Under the pieces are notes generated by a model. The model had not been told where the DNA came from, ran no database searches, and was given only the letters and a program-made list of their open reading frames with translations. 15,571 bases of DNA from CAADGU01 sp964581605 (lineage in GTDB: Bacteria > Chloroflexota > Anaerolineae > Promineifilales > Promineifilaceae): NCBI GenBank assembly GCA_964581605.1, contig CAZOPF010000124.1:1-15571 (forward strand). Reading direction: 5' to 3'. Within the stretch, counting starts at the first letter, position 1, and each line of letters begins with the position of its first letter. Shown one piece after another: positions 7,969-14,806 of this stretch. The position numbers and the translations under genes are program-made.

Positions 7969-8235
7969 GTGATATTAATTTCAATTATTAACGCACTTTA
8001 CTGGCTGCTGCTCATCCTATTTCTGGCGCGGATGATCGTTTCCTTTGCCCGCATTGACCCGTATGACCCGACATGGGGGCGGCTGGCGCAGCTTTTGTAT
8101 CAGGTGACAGAGCCAATTATGGCACCGGTGCGCCGGCTGGTGCCACCGCAAGGCGGGATAGATTGGAGTCCGTTGATTATTTTGTTGGGGCTGTCTGTGG
8201 TGCGGATGCTGCTGTCTTCGCTTCTTAGGAGTTAA
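7969..8235 (+). CDS. YggT family membrane protein
   Basis: 88-residue integral membrane protein with two hydrophobic segments, about residues 4-26 and 66-86, separated by a short loop containing TEPIMAPVRRLVPP, the YggT-family hallmark (usual form EPxLxPxRRxxPxxGxxDxSP). GIDWSP before the second helix fits as well. Family members are linked to osmotic tolerance, cell division or photosystem-type membrane organisation in different bacteria; no specific role can be assigned here. It begins with GTG at 7969, with ACAGGA (7956-7961) upstream. It lies 25 bases after the carboxypeptidase gene on the same strand, so co-transcription is likely. Confidence 0.9.
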   Translation: MILISIINALYWLLLILFLARMIVSFARIDPYDPTWGRLAQLLYQVTEPIMAPVRRLVPPQGGIDWSPLIILLGLSVVRMLLSSLLRS

Positions 8236-8288
8236 AAAATGGTGTAAAGTGATCGGGCACAGCGTATGTTTTCATTTCAGTTGAGGGT

Positions 8289-8322
8289 GGAGAAGTGAGC
8301 ATCCTCCGATGCTCACCCCTCC
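8289..8322. terminator. Strong stem-loop in the YggT-CBM48 spacer
   Basis: GTGAGCAT (8295-8302) and ATGCTCAC (8309-8316) form an 8-bp perfect stem with loop CCTCCG. After a 2x2 internal loop it is extended by GGAG (8289-8292) pairing with CTCC (8319-8322). It may end the upstream transcript, but AATTCATTTG follows rather than a clean T-run. The rest of the 8236-8474 spacer is AT-rich, carries one ACGGCCGT octamer at 8419-8426, and no convincing gene. Confidence 0.5.
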
Positions 8323-8474
8323 AATTCATTTGAAACGAACCATTTGGCAAGTCGCTCTACAAAGTCATACTGAAGTTATTGATTTATGTCGGTTATTATT
8401 TGTGATTGTTGTCTATTTACGGCCGTACTCCCTTTCCCCTACCCTATACACAACAATCCTTTTGGAGGTGAACC

Positions 8475-8771
8475 ATGATCAAAAAAAGCAAAGTTAAAGG
8501 CAGTGACCAGGTGAAGGTCACATTTAGTCTGCCGTTGGATAATCCGCATGGCGCGGCGGCAGTTGTTGGTTCGTTTAATGATTGGGACCCCCAGGCAAAC
8601 AAGATGGCCAAACGGGCGAACAATACCTACAGCACATCTGTCACCGTGAATGCTGGCCAACGCTACGCCTTCCGCTACTACGCCGAAGATGGTAGCTGGT
8701 TCAACGACGACGCGGCCGATGGCTACGAAGCCAACGAACACGGCGGGCAAAACTGCATCGTAGAGACGTGA
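8475..8771 (+). CDS. Small CBM48/isoamylase N-terminal-like (glycogen-binding fold) protein
   Basis: 98-residue stand-alone early-set (beta-sandwich) domain. Diagnostic pieces are VKVTFSLP near the N-terminus, AAAVVGSFNDWDP (about 32-44) with the carbohydrate-contacting FNDWD motif, YAFRYYAEDGSWFNDD (about 63-78), and the end GGQNCIVET. The fold is that of carbohydrate-binding module 48 found in glycogen-branching enzymes and AMPK beta subunits. Free-standing copies are common in Chloroflexota and Bacteroidota; they may bind alpha-glucan or modulate partner enzymes. There is no catalytic domain and no signal peptide. A very good Shine-Dalgarno, TGGAGGTG at 8463-8470, precedes ATG 8475. No glycogen genes are adjacent. 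Confidence 0.88.
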   Translation: MIKKSKVKGSDQVKVTFSLPLDNPHGAAAVVGSFNDWDPQANKMAKRANNTYSTSVTVNAGQRYAFRYYAEDGSWFNDDAADGYEANEHGGQNCIVET

Positions 8772-8774
8772 GCA

Positions 8775-8812
8775 GATTGCAAGTTACCTGCAACCTGCCA
8801 ACCTGCCACTCA
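8775..8812. repeat. Short dispersed repeat, GCAAGTTACCTGCAACCTGCC type
   Basis: The 69-bp spacer before the pseudouridine synthase gene carries alternating CTGCAACCTGCC / AACCTGCCA units. They are related, in opposite orientation, to the GTTGCAGGTGGCAGG block at 6381-6400. This appears to be one of the intergenic repeat families of this genome. Confidence 0.55.
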
Positions 8813-8840
8813 TTCCCCTATCTGACGTTCATAGCAGAGT

Positions 8841-9611
8841 ATGGAAGAACGACTACAAAAAATTATGGCCCATGCCGGCATTGCTTCGCGGCGGGAGTGT
8901 GAGAAGCTGATCGCAGAGGGGCGAGTGCGGGTCAACGGCCGTCCCGCCCAACTCGGCATGAAGGTAGACGCGGCAAAGGATCGCATTGAGGTCAACGGCC
9001 GTGTCCTCAACGCCAGCCAGGTAGATTTTATCTACATCGCTCTCAACAAACCCAAGGGCATCCTCTCCTCGCTGGATGATGAACTGGAGGAAGGGCGCAA
9101 GACAGTGCGTGACCTCATTCCCCTGCCCGGCCATCTGTACCCGGTGGGGCGGCTGGACAAACAAAGCGAGGGGCTGATGCTGATGACCAACGACGGTGAC
9201 ATGGCCCACAAACTCACTCACCCCCGCTACGGCCATAAAAAAACATACCGGGTGACGGTCGAGGGGCGCATCCCGCCCGAAGCATTGGACACCTGGCGGC
9301 GCGGCGTTTTTCTGGATGATCGGAAAACAGCCCCGGTGGAAATTAAGGTTCTGCGGCAAGAGATGACATTTACATTGCTGGAATTGGTGATGCGCGAGGG
9401 GCGTAAACGGCAAATCCGGCGTATTGCCAATATGCTCGGCTACCCGGTGCGCCATCTGGTACGCATTAAAATCGGCCCGATTGACCTGGGCACGTTGAAA
9501 TCTGGCGAGTGGCGGCATTTACGGCCGCAAGAAATTCACGCCCTGCAACGGGAAATTGCCAGCCAGAAACCGAAAGCCGGAGAGCGTAAGACCATAAAAC
9601 GTAAAACGTAA
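8841..9611 (+). CDS. rluB: rRNA pseudouridine synthase, RsuA/RluB family
   Basis: 256 residues. The N-terminal S4 RNA-binding domain (1-58, with RLQKIMAHAGIASRRECEKLI and GRVRVNG) is followed by a pseudouridine synthase catalytic domain. GRLDKQSEGL (103-112) contains the catalytic Asp106, and REGRKRQIRRI lies further on. The enzyme isomerises a specific uridine in rRNA: RluB in the large subunit, RsuA in the small subunit. The family cannot be fully resolved by eye, but the length, sequence style and position before cmk favour RluB. The C-terminus (KTIKRKT) is encoded by a small AAAACGTAA repeat that also gives the stop codon. The ribosome-binding site is weak (GCAGAG). The cmk gene follows 30 bases later. 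Confidence 0.92.
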   Translation: MEERLQKIMAHAGIASRRECEKLIAEGRVRVNGRPAQLGMKVDAAKDRIEVNGRVLNASQVDFIYIALNKPKGILSSLDDELEEGRKTVRDLIPLPGHLYPVGRLDKQSEGLMLMTNDGDMAHKLTHPRYGHKKTYRVTVEGRIPPEALDTWRRGVFLDDRKTAPVEIKVLRQEMTFTLLELVMREGRKRQIRRIANMLGYPVRHLVRIKIGPIDLGTLKSGEWRHLRPQEIHALQREIASQKPKAGERKTIKRKT

Positions 9612-9641
9612 TCGCCTCACGCATCACGAAAACAGGAGAAC

Positions 9642-10331
9642 ATGGCGGAAATCAATGTCATTGCCATAGATGGCCCGGCCGCATCGGGCAAATCTACTGT
9701 CAGCCAGAGGGTAGCGGATGCGTTGGGCTTCTTGTTTTTGGATACGGGCTGTATGTATCGGGCGGTCACACTGGCCGTCTTACAGCAGGGGGTGGATGTG
9801 AAGGATGAAACGGCCGTCACCCATCTGGCCACGCACATTACCATTCAAGTACAACCAGAGCAGGGGGAGCAAGACGGCCGTCCATATACCGTTTTGCTGG
9901 ATGGGCAGGATGTCACCTGGGACATCCGTGCCCCGGCCGTTGAGGCCAACGTTTCCCAGGTTTCCAGCTATCTGGGCGTGCGCCAGGAGATGGTGCAGCA
10001 GCAGCGCGAATTTGGCAAACGCGGCCGTGTGGTCATGGTCGGGCGTGATATTGGCACAGTTGTCATGCCGGATGCGCCCTTGAAATTGTATATCACCGCT
10101 TCGGCGGCCGAACGCGCCCGCCGCCGCTGGCAAGACCGGCAGGATCAGGGCCATTTGGCCGATTTTGAGGCGATTCTGGCTGATGTGGAGCGGCGCGACG
10201 ACATTGACAGCAGCCGCGAACATTCACCATTACATCCGGCGGCCGATGCGCTGATCATTGATTCAACCGACAAAGCAGTAGATGACATTGTGGCGGAGAT
10301 TGTGCGGATGGTGAAGGGGAGTAAAGAGTAA
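9642..10331 (+). CDS. cmk: Cytidylate kinase
   Basis: 229-residue cytosolic enzyme that phosphorylates CMP and dCMP using ATP, supplying CDP for RNA, DNA and lipid precursor synthesis. The P-loop GPAASGKST is at residues 11-19, followed by the family segments FLDTGCMYRAV (about 32-42), GRDIGTVV (about 132-139) and the C-terminal Arg-rich lid ERARRRWQDRQDQG. The length is normal for the short-form bacterial enzyme. Start 9642 has AGGAGA (9634-9639). The stop lies inside a GTAAACAGTAAACAGTAA-type repeat. The neighbouring order rluB-cmk-DUF512 resembles the conserved order in many bacteria, where a der GTPase often follows; der is not present here. Confidence 0.95.
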   Translation: MAEINVIAIDGPAASGKSTVSQRVADALGFLFLDTGCMYRAVTLAVLQQGVDVKDETAVTHLATHITIQVQPEQGEQDGRPYTVLLDGQDVTWDIRAPAVEANVSQVSSYLGVRQEMVQQQREFGKRGRVVMVGRDIGTVVMPDAPLKLYITASAAERARRRWQDRQDQGHLADFEAILADVERRDDIDSSREHSPLHPAADALIIDSTDKAVDDIVAEIVRMVKGSKE

Positions 10332-10362
10332 ACAGTAAACAGTAACTCGCTCACTGTTCACT
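10324..10362. repeat. Short repeat AAACAGTAAACAGTAA / CTCACTGTTCAC
   Basis: Direct GTAAACA units are followed by a related inverted TCACTGTTCAC unit. The element contains the stop codon region of cmk and occupies most of the gap to the next gene. The same octamer style appears at 11743-11778. This may explain the missing Shine-Dalgarno of the next gene. Confidence 0.55.
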
Positions 10363-10373
10363 ACCAACTAATA

Positions 10374-11747
10374 ATGGCATTATTTCAAGAACACGACCTC
10401 ACTGCCTTTCAAGGTGGGCAAATAACCGGCATTGAGCCGGGCAGTGTGGCGGCGGCCGTTGGCTTGCGTGCCGGGGATGAACTGCTGGCCATTAACGGCA
10501 ACCCGGTGCAAGATATTATTGATGTGCAGTTTTATGCCGCCGATGAAGAAGTGGAACTGACAATCCGCCGGGAAGGGGAAATCGCCCAATTCGCTGCTGA
10601 ACGGGCTTATCACCAATCGTTAGGGCTGGAGTTCAATCATCCCACGTTTGATACCGACATTCGCCGCTGCAATAACCTGTGCGAGTTTTGTTTTGTGCTG
10701 CAAATGGCCCCCCGCTTCCGGCGTACCCTGTACATCAAAGACGACGATTACCGTTACTCCTTCCTCTTTGGGCATTATGTGACGCTAACAAATTTGAGCG
10801 AACATGATTGGTGGCGCATCCAACATATGCGCCTCTCGCCGCTTTATGTTTCCGTCCACGTCACAGACCTGGAAGCACGCCGCCGCTATTTGCGTAATGC
10901 CACTGCGCCAGACATCATCACCCAACTACGCCAATTGGCCGAATGGGGCATTGAGGTGCATACACAGCTGGTGGTGACGCCAGGGGTGAACGACGGCCGT
11001 ACCCTCACCCAATCCATCCACGACCTGGCCGCCCTCTACCCCGCTGTACAATCCATCAGCGTTGTGCCCGTGGGGTTGACCAAACAGCACAAATATGCCA
11101 TGCGGCCGCACACCAAAGAAGAAGCGGCCGACACATTGGCTTATGTGGAATCCTTGCAAGCCGATTTTCTGGCCCGTTTTGGCATCCGGTTTGTTTATCC
11201 TACTGATGAATGGTATCTGGTGACAGGCCGGGAAGTGCCCCCTTTGGCTGCCTACGATGGGCATGAACTGCATGAAAATGGCCTGGGCATGGTGCGCCAT
11301 TTTTTGGATGACTGGACGGCCGTGCAACGAGAAATTAGCGATTATCAATTGTCAATTGACAATTTTCAATTGATCACGCTGGTAACGGGCACCTTATTTG
11401 CAGAGACGCTGCGGCAAACGGCCGTCGCATTTGCCCATCTCACTGGCGTTTCCCTCTCCGTGCTGCCGGTGGTGAATGAGCGATTGGGCGCAACCATTAC
11501 TGTTGCCGGGCTGCTCATGGCCGACGATGTGCTGCGCCAGTTAAAAAGCGCCACGTATGGTGATCTGGTCGTACTGCCCCGTGTGATGTTTGATCATCCC
11601 GACCGGATTTCGCTGGATGATTTGTCACCCCAAGAAGCGGCCAACCGCCTGCAACGGCCAGTCGCCCTGGCCGACACCATGGGGGATGTCTGGGACGCGC
11701 TCATTGGGCAATCGGCCGTGATGTTCTGGCCAGATGAGGAACAGTGA
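10374..11747 (+). CDS. PDZ / radical-SAM-like / DUF512 protein
   Basis: 457-residue protein of the PDZ-DUF512 family. Residues about 14-75 form a PDZ-like domain (ITGIEPGSVAAAVGLRAGDELLAINGNPV). A cluster of three Cys follows, C99-N-N-L-C103-E-F-C106, with the family sequence LYIKDDDYRYSFLFGHYVTLTN. This is probably a radical-SAM [4Fe-4S] site. A barrel-like region and the C-terminal DUF512 domain (VTGTLFAETLRQ, VVNERLGATITVAGLL) complete it. Members are conserved in cyanobacteria, Firmicutes and Chloroflexota, often near cmk or der; the substrate is unknown. Residues about 323-334 (DYQLSIDNFQLI) are encoded by a palindromic AATTGTCAATT repeat, an apparent in-frame insertion in the linker before DUF512. 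There is no clear Shine-Dalgarno. Confidence 0.92.
   Translation: MALFQEHDLTAFQGGQITGIEPGSVAAAVGLRAGDELLAINGNPVQDIIDVQFYAADEEVELTIRREGEIAQFAAERAYHQSLGLEFNHPTFDTDIRRCNNLCEFCFVLQMAPRFRRTLYIKDDDYRYSFLFGHYVTLTNLSEHDWWRIQHMRLSPLYVSVHVTDLEARRRYLRNATAPDIITQLRQLAEWGIEVHTQLVVTPGVNDGRTLTQSIHDLAALYPAVQSISVVPVGLTKQHKYAMRPHTKEEAADTLAYVESLQADFLARFGIRFVYPTDEWYLVTGREVPPLAAYDGHELHENGLGMVRHFLDDWTAVQREISDYQLSIDNFQLITLVTGTLFAETLRQTAVAFAHLTGVSLSVLPVVNERLGATITVAGLLMADDVLRQLKSATYGDLVVLPRVMFDHPDRISLDDLSPQEAANRLQRPVALADTMGDVWDALIGQSAVMFWPDEEQ
11341..11374. repeat. Palindromic CAATTGTCAATTG repeat inside the DUF512 gene
   Basis: AATTGTCAATTGACAATT at 11347-11364 is a perfect 18-bp palindrome, followed by TTCAATTGAT. 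It is far more AT-rich than the surrounding gene. It translates without stop as DYQLSIDNFQL, the same peptide style produced by intergenic CAATTGTCAATT repeats in many genomes. It looks like a repeat that inserted in frame. Confidence 0.7.
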
Positions 11748-11778
11748 ACTGCTCACTGCTCACCGCTCACTGCTCACT
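11743..11778. repeat. CTGCTCAC octamer repeat between convergent genes
   Basis: Tandem CTGCTCAC-like units (with one CCGCTCAC variant) fill the 12-bp space between the convergent DUF512 and aroB genes. They extend into both ends and supply both stop codons (TGA at 11745-11747 and, on the minus strand, TGA at 11762-11760). The last residues of AroB (GVSSER) come from this repeat. No T-tract hairpin is visible. Confidence 0.65.
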
Positions 11779-12842
11779 CCTGTCTGTATCTCCCCCATCA
11801 CCGCCATCACCTCCCCCTCCGCCACCTCATCGGCCACAAACACCTGCCCCACATCGCGCAGCAGGATAAACCGCAGTCGCTTCCCCACCTTTTTTTTGTC
11901 GCTAAACATCGCCTGGTAAATAGCTTCAGCCGTCAGGTCGGCCGGGATGCGCGTGGGCAGTTCTACCTGGCGCAAAACAGCTTCCACCCGTGCCGGTAAA
12001 GTGGCGTCACAATACCCCAATCGCACCGAAAGATGCGCGGCCGCCACCAATCCCATGGCCACTCCCTGCCCATGCGCCACCCGGTAGCCGCTCACCTGCT
12101 CAATGGCATGGCCGAAGGTGTGGCCCAGGTTGAGCAGGGCCCGACGGCCGTACTCAAATGGATCCTCCTGCACCACATCCCGCTTTACACGGATGGCCTC
12201 GCTGACCAGCGTTTGCAGCCGGGCCGGGGACATGCTGCGCAGCCGCCGCCCCTCATCTTCAATTTGCATGAACAGGCGGGGATTGCTGATGAGACCGTGT
12301 TTGATCACTTCGGCCATGCCCGCCGCAAACTCGGCCGGGGGCAGCGTTTGCAGGGTGGCGATGTCGGCGAGCACGGCCGTTGGCTGCTTAAACGCCCCCA
12401 CCAGATTCTTCCCTTCCGGCAAATCCACCCCCGTCTTGCCACCCACACTGGCATCCACCATCGCCAGCAGACTGGTGGGGCACTGCACAAAAGCCACACC
12501 GCGCATGTAGGTGGCGGCCACAAAGCCGGCCATATCCCCCACCACGCCGCCACCCAGGGCCACAATGGTACCTGTGCGATCCATGCCCGCCGCCAAAAGC
12601 TGGCTGTACAGCCCATTCACCGTTGGCAGCGTTTTGTACTGCTCCCCGGCGGGCACAGTCAACACACAATCCACCGGGCCAACCTGCGCTGCATACAGCG
12701 GCCCCACCTGATCATTCGTAATCACCGCCACCGGCCCGTGAATGTTGGCCAATTCACGCAACCGCGGCAGCAGCCCACTGCCCACCATGACCTCATATTG
12801 CCCGTCGGGATGTTTTACATTCAGTATCGTTGCTTCGTTCAT
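11760..12842 (-). CDS. aroB: 3-dehydroquinate synthase
   Basis: Second enzyme of the shikimate pathway: it converts DAHP to 3-dehydroquinate using NAD+ and a divalent metal, in the cytosol. With the start at ATG 12842 the protein has 360 residues. Signatures are GGGVVGDMAGF (97-107), PTSLLAMVDASVGGKTGVD (122-140), GMAEVIKHG (175-183) and a later LLNLGHTFGHAIE with metal-binding His. The region before the ATG lacks a Shine-Dalgarno. A TTG at 12860 would extend it by six residues, but that codon lies inside a palindrome, so ATG is preferred. No other aro gene is in the window. It is convergent with the DUF512 gene and downstream of the ATPase gene on the same strand. Confidence 0.94.
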   Translation of the reverse strand: MNEATILNVKHPDGQYEVMVGSGLLPRLRELANIHGPVAVITNDQVGPLYAAQVGPVDCVLTVPAGEQYKTLPTVNGLYSQLLAAGMDRTGTIVALGGGVVGDMAGFVAATYMRGVAFVQCPTSLLAMVDASVGGKTGVDLPEGKNLVGAFKQPTAVLADIATLQTLPPAEFAAGMAEVIKHGLISNPRLFMQIEDEGRRLRSMSPARLQTLVSEAIRVKRDVVQEDPFEYGRRALLNLGHTFGHAIEQVSGYRVAHGQGVAMGLVAAAHLSVRLGYCDATLPARVEAVLRQVELPTRIPADLTAEAIYQAMFSDKKKVGKRLRFILLRDVGQVFVADEVAEGEVMAVMGEIQTGVSSER

Positions 12843-12851
12843 CAACTGTGT

Positions 12852-12879
12852 GTAGGACAATTTTGCAAAATTGTCCCAC
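12852..12879. repeat. Palindrome between ATPase and aroB genes
   Basis: GGACAATTTTG (12855-12865) and CAAAATTGTCC (12866-12876) are perfect reverse complements with no spacer. Flanking GT (12852-12853) and AC (12878-12879) extend the symmetry past one mismatch. It begins five bases after the ATPase stop codon, so a hairpin terminator or processing site is possible. It resembles a dispersed palindromic repeat. Confidence 0.8.
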
Positions 12880-12881
12880 GA

Positions 12882-14408
12882 TTAACCTGCTAAAGATTTG
12901 GCAAATGCTTCGATGATAGCTGGAATGCCCTGCGCAACCACCCGCGCTGCCCGTCCGGCCGCTTCTCCCATCCAGGCGCGTTCGCCCCGCGTAAAGACGC
13001 CATCGAGCGATTGGCGCTGTAACCATTCGGTGAAGCTGGCTTCGTCGCGCACGGTGCGCCACATCTCGTCGGCCAGCCACCAGAGGAACCCGGCCTGGGT
13101 CACGACCCACCCATTGTCCTGCCGTTTAACCATGCCGCTGCGCCGCAGCTTGTCCAGTTCGGGGGTGTAATCGGCCAGATGTTCGGTCAGGCGGTCAATA
13201 TGGAAGGCACGGCCGTCCACCAATCCCGGTAGTTGCAACAGGGCTACGGCCGTCACCGCCTTGCGTTCATCATCGCTCATCACCTCCCACGTATCCTGAA
13301 AGTGGGCGCGGGTCTGGTTGTAAAAACGTTCGGCCGCTTCCTGGTAACGTGCTTCTCCGGCCAGCTCCTCGGCGGCAATCTCCCATAGTTCAAACGCCGC
13401 CACCTGCGCCAGATAAGGATGGCCGCCGGAGACATCGGTGACAAACTGGCGATCCGCCTGGTTAAAACGATCCCCGGCCCGTTCCAGCAGTTGCCCTAAT
13501 GCCCGCTGGGTTAACAACCCCAACCGGCGCTCGGTGAACACGTTGAAGTAGGGGGAGCCATGGGGATTGATCGCCTGTGTCAGCCGGTTGAGCGTTTCCA
13601 ATTCCTGCCGGGCAGCGATGACCAGCACCAGGCCGGGAGAACGGGCGGCCAGGGTGCGCAGGCCACCATAAAATTCGGCCGTGTGCAACGCTTCATTGGC
13701 CAGAAAATCGTCAAACTCATCTAGCAGCAGCACCAGCCGCCAGCCGTCGGCATGCAGCCTGCGAAAGAGTTGTTCCAGAACAAAGGTGCCAAAGTTGTTG
13801 GCTACGGCCGTTTCATACACCCCGCGCAGCGAATCATCCCTGGTCGCCGCGACGGGTACTGCGACTATATTGTTTTGCGGCCGTTCCCGCACTATCTCTT
13901 GTTGCAGCACGGCTAACCGGCTGCGCCGCCGTTGGTGCAGAATCAATTCCCGTGTTTTGTCCGCCTTGCCTGAGCCGGGCAGGCTCTCATAATCCACTTG
14001 CAGCGCCAGGCAGAGGGTACGCAGTTCCCCCTCATCAAACTGCTCGTTTAAGATGGGCAACAACTGGCTTTCCAGACTGCCGGAGGGCAAAACGGCCGCT
14101 TCGGCAGGGAAAAGGGCGCTGATGGGCTGTAAAAGTTGCTGCCAGAACGCCGTCTGTGTTTGTAAACCGCGCAATCCCATGGCATCGGCATAACTGAACA
14201 GGAGACGGTCAGCCTGCTCGCCCGCGATCTCACGCCGGGTAGCCTGGTCTGCCAGTGCCAGAAGTAACGATGTTTTACCCATATGGGGGGAAGCGATGAC
14301 GGCCACCGACTGCCGGTTTGCCAGCCGCCCCAGAACATATTGCAAATCCGCCCGGCGGCCGACCATTTCTGGAGGATCCAAAGGACGTGGATATATAAAT
14401 GGATTCAT
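12882..14408 (-). CDS. STAND/AAA-like ATPase with effector-associated (death-like adaptor) insertion
   Basis: 508-residue soluble protein. It starts NPFIYPRPLDPPEMVGRRADL, the usual lead of this ATPase family. Walker A is ASPHMGKT (39-46) and Walker B LVLLLDEFDD (225-234). Between them, about residues 113-177, sits a segment reading FDEGELRTLCLALQVDYESL, then PGSGKADKTRELI and RRRSRLAVLQ. It matches by eye the adaptor domain (effector-associated/death-like family) found in bacterial conflict proteins with TIR, caspase or NTPase partners. The C-terminal half has sensor-type helices (SGGHPYLAQVA), a winged-helix-like part (LDKLRRSGMVKRQDNGWVVT) and an amphipathic tail. ATG 14408 is chosen over 14444 because AGGAGGG lies just upstream. 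There is no effector domain and no C-type-lectin domain, so it is not itself the DGR target. Family call is firm; its link to the DGR is inferred. Confidence 0.85.
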   Translation of the reverse strand: MNPFIYPRPLDPPEMVGRRADLQYVLGRLANRQSVAVIASPHMGKTSLLLALADQATRREIAGEQADRLLFSYADAMGLRGLQTQTAFWQQLLQPISALFPAEAAVLPSGSLESQLLPILNEQFDEGELRTLCLALQVDYESLPGSGKADKTRELILHQRRRSRLAVLQQEIVRERPQNNIVAVPVAATRDDSLRGVYETAVANNFGTFVLEQLFRRLHADGWRLVLLLDEFDDFLANEALHTAEFYGGLRTLAARSPGLVLVIAARQELETLNRLTQAINPHGSPYFNVFTERRLGLLTQRALGQLLERAGDRFNQADRQFVTDVSGGHPYLAQVAAFELWEIAAEELAGEARYQEAAERFYNQTRAHFQDTWEVMSDDERKAVTAVALLQLPGLVDGRAFHIDRLTEHLADYTPELDKLRRSGMVKRQDNGWVVTQAGFLWWLADEMWRTVRDEASFTEWLQRQSLDGVFTRGERAWMGEAAGRAARVVAQGIPAIIEAFAKSLAG

Positions 14409-14427
14409 TTTCCCTCCTGCGCAAACT

Positions 14428-14454
14428 GTAACGCGATTTGGCAAATCGCGTTAC
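14428..14454. repeat. Palindrome upstream of the ATPase gene
   Basis: GTAACGCGATTTG (14428-14440) and CAAATCGCGTTAC (14442-14454) are perfect arms around a single G. It lies between the ATPase ribosome-binding site and the DGR spacer. Like the palindrome at 12852-12879 it has a T-rich/A-rich centre around GC (TTTGGCAAA versus TTTTGCAAAA). It may be a terminator for the DGR transcript, an operator for the ATPase, or a mobile palindromic repeat. Confidence 0.8.
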
Positions 14455-14469
14455 CAACTTTTATCTATC

Positions 14470-14535
14470 AAAGATCGCCCTACCCTGAGCGTCAGCTCAT
14501 ACACTTACCACACAAGGTAGGGCAGGTTGATCTTT
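14470..14535 (-). other. Structured spacer 3' of the DGR template repeat
   Basis: On the plus strand AAAGATC (14470-14476) plus GCCCTACC (14477-14484) pair with GGTAGGGC (14516-14523) and GATCTTT (14529-14535), with a 5-nt bulge AGGTT. Inside the loop, TGAGC and GCTCA (14486-14499) form a second small hairpin around GTCA. In the minus-strand transcript this nested structure lies about 100-170 nt 3' of the TR. In the studied Bordetella phage element a spacer RNA 3' of TR is needed for cDNA priming and Avd/RT binding, so this is a candidate equivalent. It could also act as a terminator. Confidence 0.6.
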
Positions 14536-14636
14536 GGTTGGGCATGACCCCAACCGGGAACAGGTCTGGCTTGGTCTCTCTGGGCACTAACACCATGTCC
14601 TTAAACCCGGCATACCTGGCTTTTGAGGAGCAAACT

Positions 14637-14772
14637 TGGGGGCGCGACACACCGAAAACCGATATTGTTGTTCGTATCATCCGGTTCGTTGTTGTTGCGG
14701 TTCGCCGCCCGCACAAACGGCTGATTATTGTTCCAACTGCCGCCGCGCAGCACTTTGGCGACCTGTCCCCAC
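14637..14772 (-). repeat. DGR template repeat (TR), formylglycine-generating-enzyme/C-type-lectin type
   Basis: Non-coding template read on the minus strand. In frame (AAG codon series from 14756 downward) it translates as VWGQVAKVLRGGSW, then NNNQPFVRAANR, then NNNEPDDTNNNIGFRCVAPP. This is the C-terminal variable-region pattern of FGE-sulfatase-type DGR targets. Ten AAY codons stand in four runs; AAY is the typical diversifiable codon because adenine mutation never makes a stop. An adenine-free 25-nt stretch (14638-14662) ending in CGCGCCCCC fits the 3' initiation-of-homology region. In-frame TAA codons occur just upstream (14784-14795), so it is not part of an expressed gene. The exact TR ends cannot be set without the matching VR, which was not found in this window. 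Confidence 0.9.
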
Positions 14773-14806
14773 ACAAGACGGAGCTTTTATCCGTTTTATG
14801 TTCTGA

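Noticed and set aside
8309..8497. 62-codon open frame in the spacer before the CBM48 gene
   Set aside because: It starts inside the stem-loop, has no Shine-Dalgarno, and overlaps the well-supported gene at 8475.
12033..12893. Long plus-strand open frame of 286 codons
   Set aside because: It lies entirely antisense to aroB, which has all family motifs; His/Gln/Arg-rich composition is typical of a GC-rich shadow frame.
12882..14408. The ATPase as the DGR target
   Set aside because: Its C-terminus (ending AIIEAFAKSLAG) has no RGGSW...IGFR region and no sequence similar to the TR.
14492..14776. Minus-strand open frame of about 94 codons across the TR
   Set aside because: It is in a different frame from the FGE-like reading, has no family resemblance, and overlaps a template repeat; best explained as non-coding.
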